From Rhodovastum atsumiense (GTDB taxonomy: Bacteria > Pseudomonadota > Alphaproteobacteria > Acetobacterales > Acetobacteraceae), in the NCBI GenBank assembly GCA_026225115.1, contig JAMFSE010000044.1, positions 18,174-82,173 on the forward strand: DNA of 64,000 nt, written 5' to 3'. Positions 9,320 to 18,452 of the stretch are shown piece by piece. A model generated the notes under the pieces. The model was not told where the DNA came from and made no database searches. It saw only the letters and a list, made by a program, of their open reading frames with translations. Both the position numbers and the translations under genes were made by a program. Every line of letters starts with the position of its first letter. Position 1 is the stretch's first letter.

Positions 9320-10438
9320 ATGGATCCGAAGGAAGACGATAGCGATAGGACCGTTGTGGGCCGCAGCATGATCGCGCGTCCGGTGATTAAATTTGGGCAT
9401 TTCCTGAGCTATACCGAGAACGGACAGCCTGTGCGGCGGCCGATACCGGCGGCCGGATGCACGATCGGCCGGACGGCTCCGGCGGAAATAACGATTGCCA
9501 GCCCGGAGGTCTCACGCCGGCACTGCCGCGTTGAGATCAGCGGCGACTACGTCATCCTGACCGATCTTGGCTCGACCAACGGCACACGTGTCAATGGTAA
9601 AGAGATCGAGCGGCCGACCCGGCTATTGAGCGGCGCGCAATTTGCTTTGGGATCTTATCCGATCCGCTATGAACGCCGGGACTCGCGTGAAGTCGCCGAG
9701 GAGGCTGAGCTATCGGCGGATTTGCAGCGGGCCGAGGCGTATGTTCGGGCGATCCTGCCGCAACCAATCGCAACCGGGCCGGTTCAGGTGCAATGGTGCT
9801 TTATGCCTTCCGCCAGGCTGGGCGGCGATGCGTTCGGATATCACTTCCTGAACGTCGAGGCTTTTACGGGATTTCTGCTGGACGTATCCGGTCACGGAAT
9901 AGGCGCTGCGATGCACGCGGCGAACGTCGCGAACGCATTGCGCCGGCATGCCTTGCCGGGGGTGGATTTTCAGAACCCGGCACAGGTTGCGGCAGGCGTA
10001 AACAGTATGTTCCCAATGGAGGAACATAACGATCTGATGCTGACCCTGTGGTATTTCTCCTATCATTTGCCGAGCCGGCAGTTGCGGTACTGCGCCGCCG
10101 GTCACCACGCGTCACTTTTGCTAACCCCCGGGGCACCGGACCCGGCGCCGTTATGGCAGCGTGGCCCGGCGATCGGCATGCTGCCCTCCGGTCAATGGAC
10201 GAGCGGCGCGTGCGAATTGCCGGCGGGCGCAAAACTCTTTGTCTTCAGCGACGGCGCTTTTGAAATCGTCACAGGCGAGGGTCAGCAATGGGGCATGGAA
10301 GACCTGGCGAAAATTATCCTGCAACCGCCGGTCCCCGGCCTCGATGAACCGCAGCGGCTGTATCGCGCGGTGCGGACCGCGTCGCGCCCCGGACCCCTCG
10401 AGGACGATTTTTCGGTAATGCTCATTACCTTCGAATGA
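9320..10438 (+). CDS. FHA-domain SpoIIE/PP2C-type serine phosphatase
   Basis: This 372-residue cytoplasmic protein has two domains. Residues 45-110 form an FHA phosphothreonine-binding domain with IGR (Arg51), SRRH (65-68) and GSTNG (84-88). Residues ~145-372 form a SpoIIE/RsbU phosphatase with ARLGGDAFGYH, LLDVSGHGIGAAM, AAGHHASLLL and DGAFEI followed by EDDFSVM, the usual Asp metal ligands. It should dephosphorylate the STAS protein encoded divergently at 8815. The FHA domain suggests that phosphorylation by the Ser/Thr kinase at 10462 controls it, linking the two halves of the island (inference). Confidence 0.92.
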   Translation: MDPKEDDSDRTVVGRSMIARPVIKFGHFLSYTENGQPVRRPIPAAGCTIGRTAPAEITIASPEVSRRHCRVEISGDYVILTDLGSTNGTRVNGKEIERPTRLLSGAQFALGSYPIRYERRDSREVAEEAELSADLQRAEAYVRAILPQPIATGPVQVQWCFMPSARLGGDAFGYHFLNVEAFTGFLLDVSGHGIGAAMHAANVANALRRHALPGVDFQNPAQVAAGVNSMFPMEEHNDLMLTLWYFSYHLPSRQLRYCAAGHHASLLLTPGAPDPAPLWQRGPAIGMLPSGQWTSGACELPAGAKLFVFSDGAFEIVTGEGQQWGMEDLAKIILQPPVPGLDEPQRLYRAVRTASRPGPLEDDFSVMLITFE

Positions 10439-10461
10439 GCGCCGACGTGGATCGTCGACGG

Positions 10462-12270
10462 CTACGGCGCGGTGACAACCGGCACCGCCGCCACCTCGGA
10501 GCTGCGGCCGGCGGAGGTCGCGGTTTGCAGCGCCTGGCGCAGGGCCGGAAGGTAGTCGCTTGCCGTCTCGTTCTGCGGGCGCAGCGCCGGAAACAGCGGC
10601 GATGCAGTCACGGTCGAGAGAATCAGATTCGTGCCGAATGGCGCGCCGACCGGCCAGCTGCCGCCGCCCTTCGTGGGGTCGCCAATCGTTCTGGTCGATC
10701 CGCCGGGTTGAGCGCGGAGCGGATCGGAATGCGTGGGGTAGAGGTGAAAGACGTCGCCGTTGTTTAGAAAATAATCGGTCTGCAAATAGCCGGAATAGGC
10801 CGGCATTTTTTCTTTTACGGTAATCAGCTGGCCGGCATGCAGAACCGCCGATCCACCGGCCAGCCGGAGGACAAGCTGCGTGCCTGGCAGGTCCCGAAAA
10901 GCATTATAGGGACGGACGACATCAAGGATGCTGCAAAACCGGGCATCAATTGTCTGCACGACGGATTGTGGTTTGATGTTCGCAGGGAGTGCGTTGATTG
11001 CTGTCGTAAATGCTGCCTGTGGCGCGCCGGTGCCGATCAGGCCGGTGATATAAGAATTATCACTTGCACTGGTGGCGGTGATCAGGCTGCAAGGCAGCGT
11101 GCCTAGGTTCGATTGCAATATACTGTTGCGCTGCGCGGCCATCCTCGACGGTGCCTCGCCTGACAGCGCCATTCGCAGCGTGACCGGCAGCATCGCCGGA
11201 AACATACGGACACAGCATATCAGAAAGGCGATGGCGCCCGCGACGATCAGCGCGCCGAGCCCCCATAGCCAGACGGGTTTTCGTAAAGCTATGGCAACCG
11301 GCGGCACGGCCACCGGCCCGGGTTGCGGCGCGTAGGCAACGGGGAGAGTCCTGGCGGACTCGATTTTTGCCGCCGCGATCGAGCGGGCACTGATCACCTG
11401 GGTCGCATTCTCATCGGCAAGAAGGCTCGCCTGCGAACAAATCTTTATATAGGCCCTGTTTTCGAATGCTGCCTGCAAGGCTGAGTCAAATTCAGCGGCT
11501 GAGGCGAAACGTTCGGACGGGCGTTTGGCCATGGCTTTGCGCACCACCCCGTCCAGGGCTTGCGGAACTGTCACCGAGAGCGCGGACGGCGGCGGTGGTT
11601 CAACGTTGAGCACTTTATGCATGACCGCGGTAAGCCCGCCTGCAAACGGCTTTTCACCGGTCAGCAATTGATAGAGCAAGACGCCGGCGGAATAGATATC
11701 AGTGCGGCTGTCCACGATCTGGCCGATGAATTGTTCCGGCGACATATAACTCGGCGTGCCCATCACGGTCCCTGCCTGAGTCAGGCTGCTGCTCTCGATC
11801 CGGGCGATCCCGAAATCCGCAATTTTAATCTCACCCGATTCCGCCAGCATGATATTGGCGGGCTTGATATCGCGATGCACCACGCCGTGCCCATGGCTGT
11901 AATGCAACCCGGCGAGCAGGCCGTGCATGAGCCGGATGATTTCGGACAACTCGAACCGTTCGTTACGATCGAGCACGTGTTTCAAGGTGGTGCCGTCGAC
12001 GAATTCCATCACGATATAGGCCATGTCCGGCGTTTCACCGTAGTCGAACACGCTGACGATGTTCGGGTGGCTGAGGCGCCCCGCAGCCTGCGCCTCGCGC
12101 TTGAACCGGGCCAGTTCATCCTGCGCTTCAACGTCTTCGGCATCCGGAATGCGAACGGTTTTAATCGCCAGACGGCGGCCGATGATCGGATCGAACCCCT
12201 CATAGACGACGCCCATCGCCCCTTTGCCGAGGATTTGCAGCAAATCATACTTGCCAAGGGTTTCAGGCAT
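10462..12270 (-). CDS. Membrane-anchored Hanks-type Ser/Thr protein kinase with extracytoplasmic domain
   Basis: This kinase has 602 residues. The catalytic domain (1-~270) has GKGAMG in the P-loop, Lys37 in LAIK, HRDIKPAN at 132-139, DFG at 152-154 and the activation segment GTPSYMSPEQ. A linker leads to one transmembrane helix at about 333-355. The ~245-residue outer part contains QTDYFLNNGDVFHLYPT and FGTNLILSTV, which recall DUF4384-like domains attached to kinases in this bacterial group (tentative). Its ATG directly abuts the stop of the PP2C gene, so kinase and phosphatase are co-transcribed. It converges on the FHA phosphatase gene. Confidence 0.93.
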   Translation of the reverse strand: MPETLGKYDLLQILGKGAMGVVYEGFDPIIGRRLAIKTVRIPDAEDVEAQDELARFKREAQAAGRLSHPNIVSVFDYGETPDMAYIVMEFVDGTTLKHVLDRNERFELSEIIRLMHGLLAGLHYSHGHGVVHRDIKPANIMLAESGEIKIADFGIARIESSSLTQAGTVMGTPSYMSPEQFIGQIVDSRTDIYSAGVLLYQLLTGEKPFAGGLTAVMHKVLNVEPPPPSALSVTVPQALDGVVRKAMAKRPSERFASAAEFDSALQAAFENRAYIKICSQASLLADENATQVISARSIAAAKIESARTLPVAYAPQPGPVAVPPVAIALRKPVWLWGLGALIVAGAIAFLICCVRMFPAMLPVTLRMALSGEAPSRMAAQRNSILQSNLGTLPCSLITATSASDNSYITGLIGTGAPQAAFTTAINALPANIKPQSVVQTIDARFCSILDVVRPYNAFRDLPGTQLVLRLAGGSAVLHAGQLITVKEKMPAYSGYLQTDYFLNNGDVFHLYPTHSDPLRAQPGGSTRTIGDPTKGGGSWPVGAPFGTNLILSTVTASPLFPALRPQNETASDYLPALRQALQTATSAGRSSEVAAVPVVTAP

Positions 12271-12993
12271 CTATGCGCCGGTCACTTCGACAACAATCGC
12301 CGTTACGTTATCCCGCGCCCGGCGCGCGAGCGCCGCATCGATCAGCCGCTGCGGGGGTGAGGAATTTTCCGTCGCATTCAGAAGCCCGGCGATTTCGTTC
12401 AGATCAAGGGTCTTGCTCAGGCCGTCGCTGCAGAGCAGAAAACGGTCTCCCGGTGCGATCTCACCGCCGAGCTGGTCCAGCTCCAGCCCATCGGAATCGG
12501 CGCCCACGGCACGGGTGATCACATTCGCATGCGGATGGCGCTCTGCATCCGCCGCCGTCAGTTTGCCGAGATCGATCAGTTCCTGCACCAGACTATGATC
12601 TTTCGTGATCTGGCGGAGTTCGCTTTGCCGCAGCAAATAGGCCCTGGAATCGCCCGCCCAAAGGCAAATGAACGCATCGCCCCGGATGATAAGCGCCACG
12701 AAGGTCGAGGCGATAACAACCTCGCTACCCCTGGCTTGCGCGTCGGAGCGCAGCTGCGCGTGGACGCCGTGCAGCACCTCGCGCACCCGCTCAACCATTG
12801 CAGTCAACGAGAAATCACCGGCGAGGCGGCTCAGACGTTCGACGATCATGCCGGATGCCAGTTCGCCGGCATGGTGGCCGCCGGCGCCGTCCGCCACCAC
12901 CCATAGACCGAGGTCCGGCCGGCTCAGCAGATTATCTTCATTGTGTTTCCGGACCGAACCGGGGCTGCTCAGCGTCCAGCTGTTCGTTGCCAC
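12271..12993 (-). CDS. PP2C-family Ser/Thr protein phosphatase (Stp1-like)
   Basis: This is a 240-residue soluble phosphatase that reverses Hanks-kinase phosphorylation. It has the bacterial PP2C motifs: RKHNEDN near residue 15, VVADGAGGHHAGE, a central LWAGDSRAYLLR, TRAVG and C-terminal ARDNVTAIVVEV. These supply the Asp metal ligands and Arg of the active site. It is the first gene of a two-gene operon with the kinase, with no base between stop and start. The 96-base gap upstream (12994-13089) should hold the promoter. Confidence 0.93.
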   Translation of the reverse strand: MATNSWTLSSPGSVRKHNEDNLLSRPDLGLWVVADGAGGHHAGELASGMIVERLSRLAGDFSLTAMVERVREVLHGVHAQLRSDAQARGSEVVIASTFVALIIRGDAFICLWAGDSRAYLLRQSELRQITKDHSLVQELIDLGKLTAADAERHPHANVITRAVGADSDGLELDQLGGEIAPGDRFLLCSDGLSKTLDLNEIAGLLNATENSSPPQRLIDAALARRARDNVTAIVVEVTGA

Positions 12994-13089
12994 GATATCA
13001 CGAACCTCTCAGCAAAACCCTCGGAAAATGAAAGCCGGCCGAGGTTTCGCGAAGCGTAACACACGGATCAGCCGCTGTCATAGATCCCG

Positions 13090-14856
13090 TTATTCCGGGG
13101 CTTTTTCGATTACCTGCAGCAGTTGCGCACGCAGCTCGCTCTTTAAAACCTTGCCGGTGGCACTGCGCGGCAGCGGCGCATGCCGGAAGCTGACACTGAC
13201 CGGCACTTTGAACGCCGCGAGGCGATCGCGTACCACCTGGCGCAATGCCTCCTCCGTGGCAGCCGAGCCCGGCCGCAGCTGAACGACCGCCACCGGCTCC
13301 TCGCCCAGTGTCCGGTGCGGAACGCCGACCAAAGCCGCATCAATCACATCGGGATGCGCGTACAGGGCGTTCTCGACCTCCAGGCAGTAGATGTTCTCGC
13401 CGCCGCGGATCAGCATGTCCTTGCTGCGATCAACCAGCGTGACGAAGCCTTCCGCGTCCAGAACGCCGGAGGTCGCCGGTCCGCAACCAGCCTTCGACGA
13501 TGGCATCGGCGGTGGCTTGCGGCGCCCTCCAATAACCTTTGATCACCTGCGGCCCGCGGGCCCATAACTCACCGATGCTGTCCGCCGGCAGGATTGTGCG
13601 GCCATCTTCGGGGTCACGAATCTGCAGTTCAGAGACCGGCGTCACCGGCCCGGAACTGGCGGCGTGGGTTTGATATTCGCGGCCCACCATTGCGAACGTG
13701 GCGGCTGTCTCGGTCATGCCCCATCCGCAGCCTGGCGAGGCATGGGGAAAAACCTGGCCAATCTTGTGGACCAGTTCGGGCGCCGCGGGCGCGCCGCCAT
13801 ACATCAGGGTTTCGAGGCTGGAGAAATCGCGCTTCGACTGCGCCGCGTATTCGACCAGCTGCCACGCAATCGTAGGGACGCCGCCGGCCGCGGTAACACG
13901 CTCGCGCTCGATCAGCATTGCCGCCTCGGCGACATCCCAGCGCTCCATCATCACCACGCGCGCGCCGCCGCTTAACCCGATGACAAATTGCCCGATCAGC
14001 CCGGCGGCGTGGAAAAAGGGAATAGCAATCAGATTTACCCGCGGCGGCAGCGTTGCCGGATCGGGGAGTGGTGAACCGGCGCGGATGATATTGCGCATCG
14101 CGGGCAAGGCCGCCGCGGCGATGTTGGAGACGAAGTTGCGATGTGTGAGAACCGCGCCCTTGGGGCGGCCAGACGTGCCGGAAGTATAAAGAATGGCTGC
14201 CTCGTCATCGGGATCGAATGACACTGGCGGCGGTGGCGCCTGCGGCAAGTCAGGCCACGCGGCAGGGCGACCGATAACCGCTTCCAAGGAATTTATGCAC
14301 GGTTCCACCGTTAACCCTTCGCCCCGGGTGACAAATGCGCGCTGCAAATCCGGGCAGTTTTCTAGATGCGGCTGGATACGCTCGAATCCTCGCGCATCGG
14401 TGATTGCGATCCTGGCGCCCAAATGGGTGAGGCCATATTCCAGCTCGGCGCCCGTCCACCAGCCATTGAGCGGCGTGGCGATGGCGCCTGCGAGCACGGC
14501 GCCATAAAACGCCACCGGCCATTCCGGAAGGTTGCGCATGATGATCGCAACGCGGTCACCCTTGGCCACGCCGTCTTGCCGCAGCCGATGGGCAAGCGTG
14601 ATCGCCGCTAGGCGGAAGGCTTCATAGGTTATCCGTTCCTGTTCATACACCAAAAATTCGCGTTGGCCGAACGCGGCGGCGGCTTCAAACAGGCAGCCAG
14701 TGTCGGTGGCACCTTGGTCCACACACGCATGCGCGTGCCGAGAACATCTGCTTGCGCGATTTCAAAACGCGAGCCGGTCGCCGTGAGTACGGCATGGGCC
14801 TGTGCTACCGACATAACCGGCCATTTGTCGCCCGGGACAAGGTTTTGCTGGCTCAA
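13090..14856 (-). pseudogene. AMP-forming acyl-CoA synthetase interrupted by two single-base indels
   Basis: The product would be an ANL-superfamily acyl-CoA ligase. The parts are in three frame segments. The N-terminus starts at a TTG at 14856 preceded by AGGAG. The middle carries ILYTSGTSGRPKG (P-loop) and GWGMTE. The C-terminus carries VDRSKDMLIRGGENI and the catalytic Lys region RSATGKVLKSEL. Near 14695 one base (probably C) appears to be missing, since restoring it gives VPPTLAALFEAAAAFGQ. Near 13469 one C appears to be extra, since removing it gives TGDLGVLDAEGF. Either the gene is dead or the assembly has two errors. It is alone upstream of the PP2C gene. Confidence 0.8.
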
Positions 14857-14910
14857 TGCATCTCCTGCCGGATCGCTCCCTCCGGAACGTTTGTTCTTTT
14901 TTCGAGCCGC

Positions 14911-14927
14911 CGGTTTAACACGAACCG
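14911..14927. promoter_or_regulatory. Inverted repeat CGGTT-N7-AACCG in a divergent promoter region
   Basis: This is a 17-base interrupted palindrome in the 175-base gap between the leftward ligase gene and the rightward nitroreductase gene. It could be an operator for an unknown repressor. It is short and could occur by chance. Confidence 0.25.
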
Positions 14928-15031
14928 CCGGGCGGCAAAGCCTTTATTTGAAAACCGGCGCCGGCCCGAGGTCTGATTTGGCGATCCAGTATCCTCCGGC
15001 GTAGAAATTTCCCAATCTCCGGGAGTCGATC

Positions 15032-15691
15032 ATGAACGTTTCCGCCGCTTGCCAACACCGCACCTCCATCCGCGCCTTTACTGAAAAATCTGTACCGGAG
15101 GCCGTCATTCGAGAGATATTGGAGCTGGCGCATCGCGGAACGCCATCGGGCGGCAATTTGCAACCCTGGCGGGTGTATGCTTTGGCCGGCGCGCCGCTAC
15201 GGGCGCTAAAGCAAACAGCCGCCGGCACGGCGCCCGAAAAACCGGAATATGACGTTTATCCGCCCGGCCTGCATGACCCCTACCGAAGCCGCCGGTTCGT
15301 CTGCGGCGAGGATCTTTACGCAACGCTCGGAATCCCGCGCGAGGACAAGCCGGCGCGTCTGCGCCAGCTGGCGCGCAACGCCGAATTCTTCGGCGCGCCC
15401 ATCGGCCTGTTCTTCTGTATCGACCGCGGACTCGGGGCGCCGCAGTGGTCGGATGTCGGCATGTTCATGCAAACCGTGATGCTTCTGGCGGTCGAGCGGG
15501 GGCTTGATACCTGCGCGCAGGAATATTGGGCGCTTTACCCGCAAACGGTCGCAGAGGCATTGGATCTGCCGGACAATCTGATGTTGTTTTCAGGCATGGC
15601 CCTTGGCTACGCCGACCGGACCCAGCCGATCAACCGCCTGCGTACCCGGCGCGAGCCGTTCGAGGCCTATGCGGCGCTGCGGGGCTTTTAG
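15032..15691 (+). CDS. Nitroreductase-family flavoprotein
   Basis: This is a 219-residue FMN enzyme of the NfnB/NfsB-type fold, which reduces nitro groups, quinones or enones with NAD(P)H. The FMN-binding start HRTSIRAFTEKSVPEAVIREILELA is followed by GTPSGGNLQPW, the usual phosphate- and ring-contact region. The C-terminal stretch FSGMALGYADRTQPINRLRTRREP matches the family end. The ribosome site GGGAG lies 6 bases upstream of the ATG. It is divergent from the broken ligase gene. A role as enone reductase in the neighbouring catabolism is possible but unproven. Confidence 0.88.
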   Translation: MNVSAACQHRTSIRAFTEKSVPEAVIREILELAHRGTPSGGNLQPWRVYALAGAPLRALKQTAAGTAPEKPEYDVYPPGLHDPYRSRRFVCGEDLYATLGIPREDKPARLRQLARNAEFFGAPIGLFFCIDRGLGAPQWSDVGMFMQTVMLLAVERGLDTCAQEYWALYPQTVAEALDLPDNLMLFSGMALGYADRTQPINRLRTRREPFEAYAALRGF

Positions 15692-15872
15692 GCTCCGGCG
15701 CAAGGGCATGCTTCGCCAAGGAGATGGGCAGCAGCATTTATCCAGCAAAACGACGGATTATTTACTTACCTCATATCGGGTTATACATTGCTGGGGATCG
15801 TACAAGCTGTCACTTCGGGGGATCGAGTTTGCCGTGCAATATGACGACAACGCGCCTTGATGGACAAATGAA

Positions 15873-17030
15873 GTGAAGATTCTATTTCTATCCCACTCCA
15901 GCAATAACCCCGATGGCGGCGCATCATCTATCTATCATATGTTGAGCAAAGGATTGGCGGCCAGGGGCCATCAAGTGGACTGCCTTCACCTGGAAGACAT
16001 GAACCTTCCCAGGCAAAAACTACTCAAGACGGTCGCAACGCGGCTGCTTCTGCCCGGCCTGATTAAACGCCGGGCTGAGCGGGAGGACCTCGCCAGTTAC
16101 GACGTGATCATGGCATCAAATGGGATGGCATGGTCGCTTTATCGTGAATTGAAGCAGCAGGCAAAACGACCGCTGCTGGTAACGCATTTTCACGGTCTTA
16201 CAATTTACGACCGGATTGCGAGCATTACTGAGGCCGAACTTGAACATCAGAGGGTGAGTTTGATGTTCCGTTATGTGTGGGGCTCGGCGCCCCATAAATG
16301 GGACATGGCGGGCATTGCCCAATCCGATCTATGTGTTGTTCAAAATGTCCGCGACCTTGCCTACGTGGAATCGAAGCTCGCAAAAGGCGCGGCGGTTACG
16401 TTAATTCAACCCGCTGTCGAGCAGAGTCTGATCTCGTTATCCGAGGTTATTTCTCCGATAAATTCGCGGCCGGCCGATAAACTCATTACGATGTCATCAT
16501 GGGGTGCTCGTAAGGGCAGCTTTTATCTGCCTGGCGTCTTTCGCAGGATCCGGCAAAGTTTCCCGAAGCTGGAATTGGTCATCGGCGGCACCGGCATGAC
16601 CGTGGAGGAATTGAGGCCGTTTTTTGCACCGGAAGATCGCGACGCCATCCGGGCTTCAGGTTTCCTCACCCGCGAGGAGCAGGCCCGGTTGTATAACGAG
16701 GCGGCAATATTCCTCTTTCCTTCAATTTCTGAAGGATTCGGGCTGGCTTTGCTGGAGGCCCAGCTCTTCGGCCTAGCAGCGGTCACCACCAATACCGGAT
16801 ATGGCGGTGATTTCCTGACCGATGGCGTTGATGCGCGGATCGTTCCGCTGACAACCGAGCATCTTGCACGCGGCGCGCTGTCCCTGCTTGAGAATAACGC
16901 TCTGCGCTGCGCCATTGCCGAGCGCGGCCGGGAGCTTGCCCGAAGATTTACGCTGGACGTTATGGCGGAAGCCTATGAGCGGGCGTTCCTGAACGGCTTG
17001 CAGAAACGGAATTCGCCCGCACCCGTGTAG
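15873..17030 (+). CDS. GT4-type glycosyltransferase (GT-B fold), orphan
   Basis: This 385-residue retaining glycosyltransferase resembles GT4 enzymes that transfer sugars from nucleotide donors. The N-terminal Rossmann domain opens MKILFLSHSSNNPDGGASSI. The C-terminal donor domain has SWGARKG, VIGGTGM and the signature FPSISEGFGLALLEAQLFG with the paired Glu residues. The start is a GTG at 15873; the nearby ATG at 15868 is out of frame and stops at once. No other cell-surface gene is near, and its base composition looks more A+T-rich than its neighbours, so it may have arrived separately. The acceptor is unknown. Confidence 0.85.
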   Translation: MKILFLSHSSNNPDGGASSIYHMLSKGLAARGHQVDCLHLEDMNLPRQKLLKTVATRLLLPGLIKRRAEREDLASYDVIMASNGMAWSLYRELKQQAKRPLLVTHFHGLTIYDRIASITEAELEHQRVSLMFRYVWGSAPHKWDMAGIAQSDLCVVQNVRDLAYVESKLAKGAAVTLIQPAVEQSLISLSEVISPINSRPADKLITMSSWGARKGSFYLPGVFRRIRQSFPKLELVIGGTGMTVEELRPFFAPEDRDAIRASGFLTREEQARLYNEAAIFLFPSISEGFGLALLEAQLFGLAAVTTNTGYGGDFLTDGVDARIVPLTTEHLARGALSLLENNALRCAIAERGRELARRFTLDVMAEAYERAFLNGLQKRNSPAPV

Positions 17031-17070
17031 GGTCAATGTTGGCGGCGACCAGCCTGGCGCCAAGCTGAGG

Positions 17071-17835
17071 CTAGGCTTTGCCGGGATACGCCGACAAATC
17101 CCCGGCATAGGCAACGCCCCCCGGCCAGAATTCGGAGCCGCTGATTTTCCGGAAGTAATGCACGGTGCGCGCCAATGAACCGGCGGAAGAACGCGGCTGC
17201 ATGGCGATCCCGCTGGGTGAGACGCCCATCGCCCGGGCGCCGAAATCGCCAATGGTGAACTTCAGGTCGTCGGTCTGCTGCGCGGTCATCACCAGCTGGT
17301 CGCCCGGGCAATAGCGCCGCGGCTCGATCTGGATGTCGGCCAGCCGGCCGCGGATCATGCCGACATGTCCGGGCACGTTGATTACTTCAACGCTGTGCAC
17401 ATTCTCGTACCATTCCTCATATTCCCGGAAGCGGCCGGGGGTATAATTCGCCAAAATAACGCTGATGCCGGAAAGCGGTTTGTCCTGCTGCCAGTTCGGG
17501 CCCGCCTTCCAAGGGCCGGTGGCCTCATAACTAAACAACCGCTCGGTGTCGTCATCGGCGATCAGCCCTGCATCGCGCGCTTCTGCAATCAGCGGCCCCA
17601 GCGCCGGTAAATCAATTTTGGCATCCGGCAGATCGAATTCATACACGCTCATATACCACCAGGGCTGGGGAATTTCCGACATGATCTGCTCTTTGGTGAC
17701 CTCGAAGCGGTCGGATTTTAAGAATCCTCTCAGCCGGGCCAGGCTTTCCCTATGCGAACCGTCGAACCATGCAGCGTAATCCTGGATTTTTTCGCTCGGA
17801 ACGTTGTGCAGATGCAGGGTTACGTACAGTGCCAT
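17071..17835 (-). CDS. Dimeric alpha/beta-barrel (EthD-like) protein, duplicated
   Basis: This is a 254-residue protein with two related halves. The half starting MALYVTLHLHNVPSEKIQDYAAWFDGSH and the half starting ISVILANYTPGRFREYEEWYENVHS both have the beta-strand, then helix ending in W-(F/Y)-x-x-x-H, typical of EthD-like small barrels. The family includes ring-modifying and monooxygenase accessory proteins, but function is unknown here. The start at 17835 has a strong AGGAG site. It is divergent from the MaoC-CitE operon. Related genes are at 29442 and 61828, all in this cluster. Confidence 0.7.
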   Translation of the reverse strand: MALYVTLHLHNVPSEKIQDYAAWFDGSHRESLARLRGFLKSDRFEVTKEQIMSEIPQPWWYMSVYEFDLPDAKIDLPALGPLIAEARDAGLIADDDTERLFSYEATGPWKAGPNWQQDKPLSGISVILANYTPGRFREYEEWYENVHSVEVINVPGHVGMIRGRLADIQIEPRRYCPGDQLVMTAQQTDDLKFTIGDFGARAMGVSPSGIAMQPRSSAGSLARTVHYFRKISGSEFWPGGVAYAGDLSAYPGKA

Positions 17836-17935
17836 GGGATTTACTCCTGATTTATGGGTCTGATAGCCAGCATTATACCCAGTTATTGCCGTCCGATGAT
17901 GGGGACAGGTGGTGATCGCCTGGACGATGTCGCTT

Positions 17936-17993
17936 GCCAATGCCCGGCCTTGGTCTATCTTCGCATATAAGAAACTTATCGATTGGCATTGGC
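17936..17993 (+). promoter_or_regulatory. Long-range inverted repeat upstream of the MaoC start
   Basis: GCCAATGCC (17936-17944) and GGCATTGGC (17985-17993) are perfect 9-base arms 40 bases apart. The right arm ends 3 bases before the ATG at 17997, where no clear ribosome site is seen. In RNA the arms could pair and cover the start; as DNA they could be paired operator half-sites. Function is unproven. Confidence 0.3.
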
Positions 17994-17996
17994 GCA

Positions 17997-18452
17997 ATGG
18001 CGGGGCGTTATTTCGAGGCATGGGAAGTCGGCGATGCCATCGCGCATCGGCTGCGGCGGACCGTAACGGAAACCGATAATCTGCTGCTGAGCACGCTGAC
18101 CCATAACACCCAGCCCTTGCATCTCGACGCGGAATACGCCGCCGGCACCGAGTTTGGGCGGATTGTGGTAAACGGCTTGTTCACCTTTGCATTGATGATC
18201 GGCATCTCGGTTGAGGACACGACCGAAGGGGTGCTGATCGCCAATCTCGGCTATGACGGCGTCAAAATGCCGAACCCGGTCTTTATCGGCGACACGCTTC
18301 GCGTCGAGACCGAAATTGTCGCACTCCGGAGCAGTCAATCCCGCTCTGCGGCCGGGATTGTCACCTTCGCGCACCGGGCCATTAATCAGCGCAATGAACT
18401 GGTTTGTAGCTGTACCCGGACCGCACTCCTGCAGCGCCGGCCCGCCGCGTGA
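17997..18452 (+). CDS. MaoC-like (R)-enoyl-CoA hydratase / dehydratase
   Basis: This is a 151-residue hot-dog-fold protein. RYFEAWEVGDAIAHRLRRTVTETDN followed by THNTQPLHLDAEYA matches MaoC hydratases, where the Asp/Asn and His of the N-x2-P-x-H segment do catalysis. PVFIGDTLRVETEIV is the usual C-terminal strand. The GTG of the CitE-like gene overlaps its stop (GTGA), so the two are translationally coupled. MaoC plus CitE pairs commonly hydrate and then cleave branched dicarboxylic CoA esters, which suggests a late ring-derived intermediate (inference). Confidence 0.88.
   Translation: MAGRYFEAWEVGDAIAHRLRRTVTETDNLLLSTLTHNTQPLHLDAEYAAGTEFGRIVVNGLFTFALMIGISVEDTTEGVLIANLGYDGVKMPNPVFIGDTLRVETEIVALRSSQSRSAAGIVTFAHRAINQRNELVCSCTRTALLQRRPAA

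Noticed and set aside
13460..13475. Programmed frameshift in the acyl-CoA synthetase
   Set aside because: No slippery sequence is present, a second opposite indel lies upstream, and the family is not known to frameshift.
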